From assembly GCA_001404055.1 (NCBI GenBank), contig CXTY01000013.1, positions 124,001 through 188,000 on the forward strand: a stretch of DNA of 64,000 bases. The letters are read 5' to 3'. This stretch comes from Roseibium album (lineage in GTDB: Bacteria > Pseudomonadota > Alphaproteobacteria > Rhizobiales > Stappiaceae). Both the position numbers and the translations under genes were made by a program. Positions within the stretch are counted from its first letter, which is position 1. Every line of letters begins with the position of its first letter. This document shows, piece after piece, positions 18,081-28,475 of the stretch. Below the pieces are notes generated by a model. That model was not told where the DNA came from, did not search any database, and worked only from the letters and a program-made list of their open reading frames with translations.

Positions 18081-19121
18081 ATGAAGACCCCAAGCGCATT
18101 TTACAAGCCGCTCGCAATTGGTGCACCTGCGCCTTTCCGTGATCTTCCCCTTTCGCTTGAGCGCATGATCCACTTTGTACCGCCGCATATAGAAAAGTTG
18201 CGTGCAAAGGTTCCGGATCTGATCCAAAAAGTCGATGTCGTGCTTGGTAACCTTGAAGATGCCATTCCTGCAGATGCAAAAACCGATGCGCGAAACGGCT
18301 TTATTCAGATGGCCAGGGACAATGAATTTGGTTCCACGGGACTTTGGACACGCGTTAATTGCCTGAACAGCCCTTGGTTTCTGGATGATTTGATGGAAAT
18401 TGTGCCGGCTGTTGGCGAAAAACTTGACGTCATCATGCTGCCGAAGGTTGAAGGTGCCTGGGACATTCATTACCTCGATCAGTTGTTGGCGCAATTGGAA
18501 GCAAAAGCGGATATCTCCAAACCGATATTGATCCACGCAATCCTAGAGACTGCGGAAGGTGTCAAGAATGTTGAACAGATTGCGGCTGCAAGCCCACGCA
18601 TGCACGGTATGAGCCTTGGGCCGGCAGACCTGGCGGCTTCCAGAGGAATGAAGACAACCCGCGTTGGTGGGGGGCACCCGGACTACGCTGTACTGTCTGA
18701 TGGTGGTGAAGGGGTTACCCGTACCGCTTACCAGCAAGACCTTTGGCACTACACTGTCGGAAAGATGGTCGATGCCTGCCTTTCATACGGATTGAAGCCT
18801 TTCTACGGTCCCTTTGGTGACTTTTCAGATACCGCTGCGTGTGAAAGCCAGTTCAGAAATGCGTTTCTGATGGGGTGCCTTGGCGCCTGGACTTTGCATC
18901 CTTCACAGATCGGAATTGCCAAAACCGTGTTCTCGCCAGACCCGGATGAAGTTGCGTTTGCCAAAAAGATCCTTGATGCAATGCCGGATGGAACCGGCGC
19001 GGTCATGATCGATGGAAAAATGCAGGATGATGCTACCTGGAAGCAAGCGAAAGTTATCGTTGACCTGGCCCGACTGGTCGCTTCCAAAGACGCGAGTCTG
19101 GCTGAAATCTACAACCTTTAG
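18081..19121 (+). CDS. HpcH/HpaI aldolase-citrate lyase family CoA-ester lyase
   Basis: A 346-residue TIM-barrel protein of the CitE/malyl-CoA lyase superfamily. Supporting motifs are [15 protein letters not shown] (substrate and metal Asp/Glu), [11 protein letters not shown] (Arg), [11 protein letters not shown], and [17 protein letters not shown] (metal Glu), ending with [15 protein letters not shown], the typical C-terminal lid start. It probably cleaves or forms malyl-, methylmalyl- or citramalyl-CoA; the exact substrate is not decidable here. The ATG at 18081 was taken over a GTG-like start six codons upstream because the conserved region begins shortly after. It is somewhat longer than typical malyl-CoA lyases (about 320 residues). 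Confidence 0.85.
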   Translation: MKTPSAFYKPLAIGAPAPFRDLPLSLERMIHFVPPHIEKLRAKVPDLIQKVDVVLGNLEDAIPADAKTDARNGFIQMARDNEFGSTGLWTRVNCLNSPWFLDDLMEIVPAVGEKLDVIMLPKVEGAWDIHYLDQLLAQLEAKADISKPILIHAILETAEGVKNVEQIAAASPRMHGMSLGPADLAASRGMKTTRVGGGHPDYAVLSDGGEGVTRTAYQQDLWHYTVGKMVDACLSYGLKPFYGPFGDFSDTAACESQFRNAFLMGCLGAWTLHPSQIGIAKTVFSPDPDEVAFAKKILDAMPDGTGAVMIDGKMQDDATWKQAKVIVDLARLVASKDASLAEIYNL

Positions 19122-19225
19122 GAAATCGCAACGCTCGTCTGGTAAAGTTTAATATTACAAAGCTTGCATGGGATTTACTTACAATGTATCTCGCGCAAAG
19201 CACGCAGTTAAGCGGACGAGTGATC

Positions 19226-19549
19226 ATGCGAACGGCAAAATTCAGAATAGGTCAAGTCGTCCGGCACCGGATTTACCCGTTCCGTGGTGTGATCTTCGAT
19301 GTAGACCCGACCTTCAGCAATACCGAAGAGTGGTGGGATGCTATCCCGGAAGACGTCCGCCCTCGGCGCGACCAGCCTTTCTATCACTTGCTCGCTGAAA
19401 ACGAGGAAACGGAATACGTTGCCTATGTCAGTGAGCAGAACCTTGAGCCTGACATGACCGGTGAGCCCGTTCGTCACCCTCAGGTGGATGAAATCTTCGA
19501 AGAGCAGACCGATGGCAGCTATTTGCCGCGTACGGTCGAAATCCACTAA
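19226..19549 (+). CDS. hspQ: Heat shock protein HspQ
   Basis: A 107-residue protein matching HspQ, a small protein known in enterobacteria as a specificity-enhancing factor for Lon and as a hemimethylated-DNA-binding protein. The start MRTAKFRIGQVVRHRIYPFR, the middle GVIFDVDPTFSNTEEWW, and YVAYVSEQNLEPD are family-typical. A longer open frame begins at 19184, but the family starts at the chosen ATG. No clear heat-shock promoter could be assigned by eye. It converges on ialB, with a terminator between them that faces the other way. Confidence 0.93.
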   Translation: MRTAKFRIGQVVRHRIYPFRGVIFDVDPTFSNTEEWWDAIPEDVRPRRDQPFYHLLAENEETEYVAYVSEQNLEPDMTGEPVRHPQVDEIFEEQTDGSYLPRTVEIH

Positions 19550-19576
19550 CGCAGTAGCGTGAATTTCCTAATTGCT

Positions 19577-19611
19577 CAAAAATAAAGGCCGGAACAAATT
19601 GTTCCGACCTT
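19577..19611 (-). terminator. Rho-independent terminator of ialB
   Basis: Read on the minus strand: a 12-bp stem (AAGGTCGGAACA pairing with TGTTCCGGCCTT, one G-T wobble), a 3-nt loop and then TATTTTT. It begins about 25 bp after the ialB stop. Confidence 0.85.
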
Positions 19612-19635
19612 GTTCGATTTCAAATCAGGAAAAAC

Positions 19636-20247
19636 TTACTGACTTTGCTTTTGTGCGTCGATCAGTTTCTGGCGAGCCTCGTCGGCGCGCTTCTGCAATT
19701 CGCTCTGCAACTCTTCCTGACGCGCTTGCAACTCAGCCAAATTCATCGGTTCGCCGTCATAGACTGCCGTAAAGCCGATGAGCGTCATTTTGAAAACGAT
19801 TTCCTTGGCCTGCTGATTGTAAGGCGAGACCCGCATTTCGCCGCCCTGCTTCATCGCATTGATGAATGTGTCATCAATTGCCAATTCAGCATAACAAGCG
19901 TTCGGTGCGCAAATGCTGTATTTGCCCTGGACCGGCTTGCTGTCATCAATTTGAATGCGCAGACCCGGCTGAATCAGGACACCGGTCGGAACAGCGACGA
20001 GCAACTTCTTGCGCGCTTCACCTTCGGTTTCCTGAATCGCAATGTTGCTCAGGAACTGACCTGTGTTGGTACGCAGTTCAATGGAAATAAAGCAGATTTC
20101 CTTTTGCGTTTTCGGGTTTGTGTTACATGCTTTTGTCCAAGGGCTTTTTTCTTCCTGGGCAATAGCGGAAGTGCCTGCAAGAGAAGACAGGGCCACAAAA
20201 GCACCCGCCGCGCATGCGAACAATCCTCTTTTTAAAACACTCTTCAT
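19636..20247 (-). CDS. Invasion-associated locus B (IalB) family exported protein
   Basis: A 203-residue protein with a clear Sec signal peptide (MKSVLKRGLFACAAGAFVAL, cut near SAIA|QE) and the IalB domain: KACNTNPKTQKEICFISIELR, LLVAVPTGVLIQPGLRIQID and KYSICAPNACYAELAID, with paired Cys residues likely forming disulfides. A charged, probably coiled-coil tail (about residues 175-203, ELQARQEELQSELQKRADEA) follows. IalB was named in Bartonella for erythrocyte entry, but the family is widespread in free-living Rhizobiales, so no virulence role is implied. The ATG at 20247 has TGAGGACG upstream. Confidence 0.93.
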   Translation of the reverse strand: MKSVLKRGLFACAAGAFVALSSLAGTSAIAQEEKSPWTKACNTNPKTQKEICFISIELRTNTGQFLSNIAIQETEGEARKKLLVAVPTGVLIQPGLRIQIDDSKPVQGKYSICAPNACYAELAIDDTFINAMKQGGEMRVSPYNQQAKEIVFKMTLIGFTAVYDGEPMNLAELQARQEELQSELQKRADEARQKLIDAQKQSQ

Positions 20248-20404
20248 CGAAACGTCCTCAATCGTGCGTGTGCTAAACTTTGGCGTTGTTCTGAGGCATT
20301 CCGGTAGCAACCGCAAGTCCCGTGACAACATTCGAGCCGTGAAATCATGGTAAGGCACCCAATTTGGGCAAGAGGGTGACCAAATTGCAACGCAGGCGAA
20401 AGCA

Positions 20405-20436
20405 GAGAAACAAATCTGAATATCTCAGTGTTTCTC
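20405..20436. repeat. Inverted repeat in the ialB / binding-protein divergent intergenic region
   Basis: GAGAAACA at 20405-20412 and TGTTTCTC at 20429-20436 form an 8-bp perfect inverted repeat with a 16-nt spacer, midway between the divergent ialB and 20513 genes. It could be an operator or a chance palindrome. Confidence 0.35.
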
Positions 20437-20512
20437 CCTTGCACCAGGCGCGCTTGTAAAAACCTTGTGATACCCTCACGTCCGAGAATCAACAGAATTA
20501 CTGGCGGTGGTT

Positions 20513-22384
20513 ATGCGTTTTTTTGAAAGTTCTGATTGTTCATTTCGCACGGTTTGCGCACGTTTTGCAGCTGCAGTGCTACTAATTTCATCTTCTGCTT
20601 CAGCTGTCGTTCCTGCTTCAGCAGACGAGCAAGACGTTCCCTGGACGCATGCAATTTCGATGCATGGCTCGCCTGCCCTCGAACCTGGCGAGTCATTTCC
20701 GTATGCCAATCCGAGTGCGCCCAAAGGCGGTACAATCACGTTGGGTGTTCAGGGGACATTTGACAGTCTGAATTCCTTTGTCGTTCAAGGTGGGTGGACT
20801 TCGGCTCGCGGGATGCGCGAGCGCCAATTCGGCAACAATATTTTGGAAAGCCTGCTGGTCCGGTCCTACGCTGAACCGTTTTCGTTGTATGGTCTCCTGG
20901 CGCAGAAGGTTCGTATGCCTGATAGCCGAGAGTGGATCGAGTTTGAACTTAACCCGGAAGCCAAATTCTCTGATGGCTCACCGGTGACCGTTGAAGACAT
21001 CATTTTTTCACTGGAAATTATCAGAGACAAAGGACGTCCTCCGTATCGAAATTGGTACGCTTCCATTGTCGAAAAGCAGATCACTGCGCCAAATCGGCTG
21101 AAGCTTGTCTTTGAAAATGGCGACAATCGAGAATTGCCGCTGCTAATAGCCCTTGCTCCGATCTTTTCCAAAAAACACACCGACGCCGATAACTTCGACA
21201 AATCCTCGTTGAACCCGCCAGTGGGAACAGGACCATATACGTTCAAGACTATCGAGCCGGGTCGCCTTGTCGTTTATGAAAAGAACCCGGACTATTGGGC
21301 GAAAGACCTGCCGGTAAAAGCCGGAATTGATAATTTCGATGAGATCCGGATTGAATATTTCCGGGACGAAACAACACTGCAGGAGGCCTTCAAGAAAGGC
21401 CTCGTGAGCGCACTTCAATTCAGAGATCCGGCGCGTTGGAAAACAGGTTTTGATTTTCCTGCTGCCCAAAACGGTGATGTGATCAAACAGGCAATTCCGC
21501 GCGGCGTTCCAGCGGCAATGCAGGGAATTGCGTTTAATACCCGGCGTGAGCAATTTTCCGACCGCGGCGTTCGCAAAGCTCTTCGCATGCTTTTCGACTT
21601 CGAGTGGGTCAACCGAAACCTGTTTTATGGTCTCTATACCCGCACTGCTGGTTACTGGGACAACTCGGAACTATCCTCAATTGGCAGAGCTGCCAGCGAA
21701 CGGGAAAAAGAGCTGTTGGCGCCATTTCCCGAAGCTGTCGATCCAGAAGTGATGGCAGGTACCTGGCGTCCGGCAGATGCGGATGGCTCAGGTCGCGACC
21801 GAAAGGTTCTTCGCGCTGCTCTTGATGAATTTGCCAAGGCTGGGTACAGCCTGAAAGATCGGAAACTGGTGAACGAAACGACCGGAAACCAGCTTTCCTT
21901 TGAAATTCTTGCCAAGAATGAAGATGAAGAAAAACTGGCCCTTGCATATGTCAGAACGCTTGAACTTCTCGGTGTTGAGGTAAGTGTTCGCAGCGTTGAC
22001 CCTTCTCAATTTGAAGATCGTAGAACGAAGCGGGATTTCGATATGGTGTTCAACACCTGGTACGCTTCGCTCTCACCTGGAGCCGAGCAATATGGTCGGT
22101 GGTCATCGAAAGCGGCTGACACTGAAGGGTCATTTAACTTCGTTGGAGCCAATGAACCAGCGATAGACGCACTCATTGATGAAATCGTTGCAGCTCGCAG
22201 CCGTGTCGACTTTGTCGATGCAGTCAGAGCGTTTGACCGTGTGTTGATATCGGGTGCGTTTGCGGTGCCGCTCTATCACGTATCAGACGACTGGGTAGCT
22301 CACTGGAAACAGGTCGTGCCACCGCAGCATCATTCTCTCTACGGGCATGAGTTTGACACATGGTGGTCAGCCTCTGCCAACTAA
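20513..22384 (+). CDS. Family 5 extracellular solute-binding protein (YejA-like, oligopeptide)
   Basis: A 623-residue periplasmic binding protein with an N-terminal signal peptide (Arg-containing n-region, AAAVLLISSSASAVVPASA). The family 5 SBP fold starts at AISMHGSPALEPGESFPYAN, a start typical of YejA/microcin C-type binding proteins. Other family segments include NPEAKFSDGSPVTVEDIIFS and PAAMQGIAFNTRR. It probably binds peptides, but no permease or ATPase gene is adjacent, so it must share a transporter encoded elsewhere. The ATG at 20513 was chosen over a GTG two codons upstream. It ends 24 bp before the degenerate ANL gene, so the three genes 20513-25235 may form one transcript. Confidence 0.9.
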   Translation: MRFFESSDCSFRTVCARFAAAVLLISSSASAVVPASADEQDVPWTHAISMHGSPALEPGESFPYANPSAPKGGTITLGVQGTFDSLNSFVVQGGWTSARGMRERQFGNNILESLLVRSYAEPFSLYGLLAQKVRMPDSREWIEFELNPEAKFSDGSPVTVEDIIFSLEIIRDKGRPPYRNWYASIVEKQITAPNRLKLVFENGDNRELPLLIALAPIFSKKHTDADNFDKSSLNPPVGTGPYTFKTIEPGRLVVYEKNPDYWAKDLPVKAGIDNFDEIRIEYFRDETTLQEAFKKGLVSALQFRDPARWKTGFDFPAAQNGDVIKQAIPRGVPAAMQGIAFNTRREQFSDRGVRKALRMLFDFEWVNRNLFYGLYTRTAGYWDNSELSSIGRAASEREKELLAPFPEAVDPEVMAGTWRPADADGSGRDRKVLRAALDEFAKAGYSLKDRKLVNETTGNQLSFEILAKNEDEEKLALAYVRTLELLGVEVSVRSVDPSQFEDRRTKRDFDMVFNTWYASLSPGAEQYGRWSSKAADTEGSFNFVGANEPAIDALIDEIVAARSRVDFVDAVRAFDRVLISGAFAVPLYHVSDDWVAHWKQVVPPQHHSLYGHEFDTWWSASAN

Positions 22385-22408
22385 TCGGACCTATGGACGA
22401 AAGATAAT

Positions 22409-24040
22409 ATGAAAGTAACAAAAGAAAACCTGTCTAAGGAGTATCATGAGAGCGGAGCCTGGTCCGATTTGCCGCTTGACGAACTCTTTAGAAAAACCGC
22501 TGCCGAACACCCAACGCGTGTCGCGTTGGTGGATGCACCAGACCGGTCAACCTGGACTGGTGGCGAACCGCGTCAGCTTACATATGCGGAAGCCGACGCT
22601 GAAATAGACCGGCTTGCTGCTTTCTACAGCACCGTTGGGCTTTCAGCCGATCATGTGATTGGTGTGCAGTCACCAAACACAGTTGATACGGTCATCGCCG
22701 TATTGGCCGCGTTGCGTGCGCATTTGATCATCTCTCCCTTGCCGCTTCACTGGCGGCAAAAGAACGTGCTTGATGCTTTAAATTCGATAGGTGCAAAGGG
22801 TTTCATTGCTGCTGACCGGGTTGAAACACGTGATGTCGGCGTGGCAGCCCGCGATGTTGCCGCGGATTTGTTTTCCTTGCGATTTGTATTCGGTCTTGGA
22901 AATGAGATCCCCGACGGTCTGATCGAATTGGGTCCTATGCTTGCTGAAATGGGCAACGACCTTGAGTTTGCACCAAGCGAGCGACCGGATGCTGCAGATC
23001 ACACCGCTACAATCTGTTGGAGCCGCAGCGGCGAAGAGAATGTACCAATTTCAAGGTGTCACAATCACTGGATGGCAGCATCGCAGCTTGTTGTCCACGA
23101 AGCGCACATCAAGGAAGCCAGTTCAATTCTCATTCCATACTCTCTCAGTGGATTGACAGGTCTGGGAGCGGGACTTGTACCTTGGCTTCAAACTGGCGGT
23201 ACGCTTTATCTTCACCACCCGACGTCACTTTCAAATCTTGCAGAACACGCAAATGAAGTTGGTGCTGACGTCGTGATGACACCAGGCCCATTGGCGCAGT
23301 CATTGGACAGGCAGCTTGAGAACAACGATTGCACTGTGTTGGCTGCATGGAATATTTCCTCACCCCACCCCACGACGTTTGTAGCGCGACGACGAATAGT
23401 TGATTTGCACATAGCAGATGAATTTGCGTTGGTCGCAAAGGCGAGAGGCCCTTCGGCAAAGATCAAGGAAACAGCGCTGGGAAAGCACTGCGGGCCGAAC
23501 GGGTGTGAAAACGGGCCAGCCCTTCTTGAGATTGCTGTTGCTGATGAAGTCGAAAAGCAGACACCCACGCTGCTTGTGAAGGGACCATTGGTTCCTGAGA
23601 TCGGGTGGCGCACCATCAATGGCGAACAAAGGCGCGTCAGATGGGAAGGCAACGGATTTTTGAATACCAACATCAAGGTTGAATTGATGGAGGGAGGGAT
23701 CGCCGGTTTTGGTATCCCTGGCATCTATGCCCTTGGAACTGGAAACCTAGAAACCATTGATTTGGTTTATGCAGGTTATCCTGGAATACGAGAGGCTGCT
23801 GCCTTCGTTGTTGAGGACCCTGTCGTTGGGGCTAGAATGTATGCAGCATTGGTGCCTGAGGCTGGAAATGTTCCGGATGCAGGTGCATTCTTTGCTTATC
23901 TGGATGCAGAAGGTGTGGATTTGGCAAAAATTCCTCACCGTGTGCTGATTTTGCAATCATTGCCGCAGAATTCGGATGGAACGATTTGTCGTGAACGTTT
24001 GACCTTGAGGACACAGCGGTTACCTGCCGCAGTGGCATGA
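22409..24040 (+). CDS. Degenerate ANL-superfamily (AMP-ligase-like) protein, probably non-catalytic
   Basis: A 543-residue protein with the overall ANL (acyl-CoA synthetase) layout: DELFRKTAAEHPTRVALVDA at the start, LTYAEADAEIDRLAAFY, and a C-terminal GIREAAAFVVEDPVVGARMY resembling the HPxVxEAAVVG stretch. Every catalytic signature is altered. The P-loop (usually TSGTTGxPK) is WSRSGEENVPISR (204-216). The A5 region is LHIADEF (333-339). The A7 YxTGD is FLNTNIK (417-423). The A10 lysine motif is LPQNSDGTICR (518-528), with Thr525 in place of Lys. Adenylation is therefore unlikely; it may bind a ligand or act as a scaffold. It is followed 13 bp later by the degenerate receiver gene. Confidence 0.8.
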   Translation: MKVTKENLSKEYHESGAWSDLPLDELFRKTAAEHPTRVALVDAPDRSTWTGGEPRQLTYAEADAEIDRLAAFYSTVGLSADHVIGVQSPNTVDTVIAVLAALRAHLIISPLPLHWRQKNVLDALNSIGAKGFIAADRVETRDVGVAARDVAADLFSLRFVFGLGNEIPDGLIELGPMLAEMGNDLEFAPSERPDAADHTATICWSRSGEENVPISRCHNHWMAASQLVVHEAHIKEASSILIPYSLSGLTGLGAGLVPWLQTGGTLYLHHPTSLSNLAEHANEVGADVVMTPGPLAQSLDRQLENNDCTVLAAWNISSPHPTTFVARRRIVDLHIADEFALVAKARGPSAKIKETALGKHCGPNGCENGPALLEIAVADEVEKQTPTLLVKGPLVPEIGWRTINGEQRRVRWEGNGFLNTNIKVELMEGGIAGFGIPGIYALGTGNLETIDLVYAGYPGIREAAAFVVEDPVVGARMYAALVPEAGNVPDAGAFFAYLDAEGVDLAKIPHRVLILQSLPQNSDGTICRERLTLRTQRLPAAVA

Positions 24041-24053
24041 GTGGGGACAGGGA

Positions 24054-25235
24054 ATGGACGTTGAAACCTCGCTTTCGTGGCGCGGACCTTATTGGTATGC
24101 AGGGCGGCGTCCCCGGCGCAACAGCGTAGGCGACACTCCAGAAGACTTGGATGTTTCTCTTCTGAGTATGTATGAGCGTGGCAGCGAACCACCTACGGCT
24201 CTGCCCGCAGCCATCGTCGTCGATCCGGCCGGAATGCCATACACCGGATCCGAGGGTTTTTTCGGCTGGCTGATGAATCTGATACGCAAGCTTCCTTGCG
24301 AAGTCCCCTTTTACGTCCTGACAAGCAGCGATGAAGAACTGCCGGAAGATATTCAGGCAACTGCAATCATTGATCGGGTCGTGCCGGATGACGTTCTGTT
24401 GATGCTTATCTGTATTCACCAGCGCGCTCTTTTGCGGTCGGAGGAAGCACAACTTCGGCGTCGTATTTTTGGCCGAATTCCCGGTTTCGGTAGCGCGCCT
24501 CACCATTCTGGCACAAGCAGTCTGCTCGTCGTTGGCCTCAGTGGACGTTTTCTTGAATGGCAGGATGCAAGCGAACAGAAAGTTGAGGTTGTCGGTGCGT
24601 TTGATGGCAATATGGCCGTTGAGTTCATGTCCAAACGCGCTTTTGATGCAGTTGTCGTCGACGCTCCGTTCGACGATGCAATAGACTACATGCAGCAAAT
24701 TCGCAGAGACGCCCGCTTTGCCGGCTTGCCCGTTTTGGCCGTCTGCGAAGGCGAGGAAGACACCGTTAGCCTGTTTCGCAATGGCGCATCTGACGTGCTT
24801 GTCGGGGAAAACCTCAAGGAAACACTCTCGCGACGCCTCGTGTCCGCACTCAGGTTCGGGAAACGTCGCAGGCTAGCTGATCGGATACTTGCCGAAAGTC
24901 ATATGTGGCTGCGTCAACAAATCAACGAAGGCGGCCTTGGTGTTGAGTACTACACAAACTATCTGGAGACCTGCAGCAATGCCTTGGCCGTGCGAGGGCT
25001 TGACCTTTGGGAGATACGGCTCTTGCCTGAGAACTTCGGGTACACTGTCTCATCGCATGAAGAGCGCAATGAAATTTTTCGTACACTCCTATCCATCGCC
25101 GACGCAACCAGCCGCGACGAAGACCTCGTGTGTTTGGTGCATGAATTTGGACCGGTCGCAGTTCTTAAAAACGAAGCCGGAACAGCGCGTCTGCAAAAAC
25201 GGATCAATTCGATACTAACCCATACAAACTTGTGA
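24054..25235 (+). CDS. Degenerate double-receiver / GGDEF-like protein (PleD-like architecture)
   Basis: A 393-residue protein that appears to hold two receiver-like folds and a third alpha/beta domain. Fold 1 (about 50-125) has PAAIVVDPAG with Asp57 where the phosphoacceptor would be. Fold 2 (about 155-265) has SLLVVG, AFDAVVVDAPFDDAIDYMQQIR with Asp203, and GLPVLAVCEG. Neither shows the N-terminal acidic pair. The C-terminal part (about 272-390) resembles the position of a GGDEF domain in PleD but has no GGDEF/GGEEF or other cyclase motif. The first 45 residues (SLSWRGPYWYAGRRPRRNS) are unique. A strong purine-rich site (GGGGACAGGGA) precedes the ATG. Function is unknown; likely coupled to the ANL-like gene. 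Confidence 0.78.
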   Translation: MDVETSLSWRGPYWYAGRRPRRNSVGDTPEDLDVSLLSMYERGSEPPTALPAAIVVDPAGMPYTGSEGFFGWLMNLIRKLPCEVPFYVLTSSDEELPEDIQATAIIDRVVPDDVLLMLICIHQRALLRSEEAQLRRRIFGRIPGFGSAPHHSGTSSLLVVGLSGRFLEWQDASEQKVEVVGAFDGNMAVEFMSKRAFDAVVVDAPFDDAIDYMQQIRRDARFAGLPVLAVCEGEEDTVSLFRNGASDVLVGENLKETLSRRLVSALRFGKRRRLADRILAESHMWLRQQINEGGLGVEYYTNYLETCSNALAVRGLDLWEIRLLPENFGYTVSSHEERNEIFRTLLSIADATSRDEDLVCLVHEFGPVAVLKNEAGTARLQKRINSILTHTNL

Positions 25236-25332
25236 AAATGGTTCGGACAAACTTGCGCCGTTAATTTGGGGTTGGATTCTCGAATAAATTCACTAGCTTC
25301 GATTGAAGTCAGTTCAAAAAGTTGGATCCTTA

Positions 25333-26007
25333 ATGACCGATGTGCATCCCCTCACCGTTGACGTCGTCTCCGATGTAATGTGCCCCTGGTGCTACATCGG
25401 GAAAAAGAGGCTCGATGCAGCGATACGGTCAGTACCACAGCTTAATGTTCAAGTCCGTTGGCATCCATTTCAACTCGATGCAACCTTGCCAAAAACTGGT
25501 AAGGACAGACAGCAATATCTCAGCGACAAGTTTGGTGGGATAGAACGTGCCAATGCTATCTACAGCCAGATTAAAGCTGCAGGTTTGGAAGAAGGTATCG
25601 ACTTTGCGTTCGACGCAATAAAACTGTCTCCCAATACACTGGATTGCCACCGTTTGATCCTTTGGTCCCGTGCCGATGACCTGCAGAACGAAGTCGCAGA
25701 GCGGCTGTTCAAGGCCTATTTTCTCGATGGAGAGGATTTGACCAAATCTGAAACGCTTGTGCGTATTTCGGATGAAGCGGGAATGGAATCGGACCTCGTT
25801 GAGCAACTGTTTGAAACAGAAACAGATCTCGACAAAATTCTGGCTGGAATTCAGAAGGCTCAGGAATCCGGAGTCACCGGTGTTCCGTGTTTCATCATTG
25901 ACGGAAGGTTTGTGCTGGCGGGTGCAGAGAAAGCCGAAACTCTTGCGGCGGCACTGATCCACGCAGAAGAAACCCGTACCAATGAGGAAGCGGAGATTTC
26001 AAACTAG
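25333..26007 (+). CDS. FrnE-like DsbA-family oxidoreductase
   Basis: A 224-residue thioredoxin-fold protein with the helical insertion of the DsbA/2-hydroxychromene-2-carboxylate isomerase group. The redox motif is CPWC in VVSDVMCPWCYIGKKRLDAAI, and GVTGVPCFIIDGRFVLAGA supplies the cis-Pro loop. There is no signal peptide, which fits the cytoplasmic FrnE branch linked to thiol or oxidative-stress protection. The ATG at 25333 was chosen; the open frame begins ten codons earlier without a good start. A shared terminator follows at 26155. Confidence 0.92.
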   Translation: MTDVHPLTVDVVSDVMCPWCYIGKKRLDAAIRSVPQLNVQVRWHPFQLDATLPKTGKDRQQYLSDKFGGIERANAIYSQIKAAGLEEGIDFAFDAIKLSPNTLDCHRLILWSRADDLQNEVAERLFKAYFLDGEDLTKSETLVRISDEAGMESDLVEQLFETETDLDKILAGIQKAQESGVTGVPCFIIDGRFVLAGAEKAETLAAALIHAEETRTNEEAEISN

Positions 26008-26154
26008 ATCAAGACCGAATGGTTCAAGGCGTTGACAAGGTTCCAAGTTTCTTTAGCCAGGTAAAACGAGAAGGTCTGTCGGACGAGGAAACTTGTGTTC
26101 AAGATGAACATATCGGTTTCAAAAAAACGCAATGCATCAGTATTCCGAAAACAA

Positions 26155-26189
26155 AAAAGCCCCGCAATTAGCGGGGCTTTTCTTTTTTT
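26155..26189. terminator. Bidirectional Rho-independent terminator between the FrnE-like gene and eno
   Basis: Perfect 11-bp stem AAAAGCCCCGC / GCGGGGCTTTT with the 5-nt loop AATTA. T-rich tracts lie on both sides (TTTTCTTTTTTT on the plus strand and TTTTTTG on the minus), so it can end transcripts from both convergent genes. Confidence 0.92.
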
Positions 26190-26213
26190 CAGGCAAATTG
26201 GCAACTTCGCAGA

Positions 26214-27551
<1,338 letters not shown>

Positions 27552-27595
27552 CTAAAGCCAATTGTTTGGCTTGATTTCTGGAGCTCGGCTCCACA

Positions 27596-27621
27596 AGAAA
27601 AAGCCGCACAAAAGTACGGCT
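27596..27621 (-). terminator. Probable Rho-independent terminator after kdsA
   Basis: On the minus strand, AGCCGTAC pairs with GTGCGGCT (8 bp, one wobble) across a TTTT loop, followed by TTTTTC. It lies just past the kdsA stop and before eno. Confidence 0.7.
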
Positions 27622-27629
27622 AGATTGGA

Positions 27630-28475
27630 CTATTCTGCTGCTACTGGTGTTTTGACCACGTCATCCAGTGCCTTAAGCTGTGAGAGTAGCGCTTCAAAAT
27701 CGCTGAACCGGACCATGTTTGGACCATCAGATGGCGCATTGTCCGGATCGGGGTGAGTTTCTATGAAGAGCCCCGCCACACCTACGGCCACAGCAGCGCG
27801 GGCAAGCACTGGAACCATTGTCCGATCACCACCCGTCGACGCTCCCTGGCCACCAGGCTGCTGCACAGAGTGAGTTGCGTCGAATATGACGGGTGCGCCG
27901 GTCTGGGCCATGATCGGCAGCGCCCGCATGTCGCTTACGAGCGTATTATATCCAAAACTTGCACCCCTTTCCGTCAGCATGACATTCGGGTTGCCGGAAT
28001 CAGTCACCTTGCGAAGAACATTTTTCATGTCCCAGGGAGCCAGAAATTGACCCTTTTTCACATTGACGACTTTTCCGGTATTTGCTGCAGCGACGAGTAA
28101 ATCAGTCTGCCTGCACAGAAATGCCGGAATCTGCAGTATATCGACAACTTCACCAATCGGATCGCATTGGTCCGCAGCGTGTACGTCTGTCAGGACCGGC
28201 ATGCCCAAAGTCTCTTTGACTTCCGCGAAAATCGGCAACGCTTCCTTCATGCCCAAGCCACGGCCACCTGATAGTGATGTGCGGTTGGCTTTGTCAAAGG
28301 AGGTTTTGAACACCGTCGCAATACCGAGTTTGTCGGTTACTTCCTTGATAAAGGCTGCACACTCCAGCGCGTGTTCACGGCTTTCAAGGGCACACGGACC
28401 AGCGATTAAGCTGAATGACGAATTGTTGCTGAATGTGACGTTACCAGCAGATACTTCGCGCTTTGCTTCGGTCAT
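27630..28475 (-). CDS. kdsA: 3-deoxy-8-phosphooctulonate synthase (metal-dependent type)
   Basis: A 281-residue KDO-8-phosphate synthase, condensing arabinose-5-phosphate with PEP for LPS inner-core KDO. Family blocks are [71 protein letters not shown] and [12 protein letters not shown]. Cys28 occupies the position that distinguishes the metal-dependent class II enzymes from the Asn of the metal-independent class I (E. coli) form. PEP for the reaction would come from the adjacent enolase step. In many alphaproteobacteria pyrG lies upstream of kdsA; here a non-coding stretch and galU lie there instead. Confidence 0.97.
   Translation of the reverse strand: MTEAKREVSAGNVTFSNNSSFSLIAGPCALESREHALECAAFIKEVTDKLGIATVFKTSFDKANRTSLSGGRGLGMKEALPIFAEVKETLGMPVLTDVHAADQCDPIGEVVDILQIPAFLCRQTDLLVAAANTGKVVNVKKGQFLAPWDMKNVLRKVTDSGNPNVMLTERGASFGYNTLVSDMRALPIMAQTGAPVIFDATHSVQQPGGQGASTGGDRTMVPVLARAAVAVGVAGLFIETHPDPDNAPSDGPNMVRFSDFEALLSQLKALDDVVKTPVAAE

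Noticed and set aside
17802..18536. Minus-strand open frame of 244 codons
   Set aside because: Antisense to the acyltransferase and CoA-ester lyase genes; no family resemblance.
23832..24698. Minus-strand open frame of 288 codons across the ANL-like/receiver-like junction
   Set aside because: Antisense to two coherent plus-strand genes; its translation shows no domain. Kept in mind only because the two sense genes are degenerate, but their reading frames show clear family layout.
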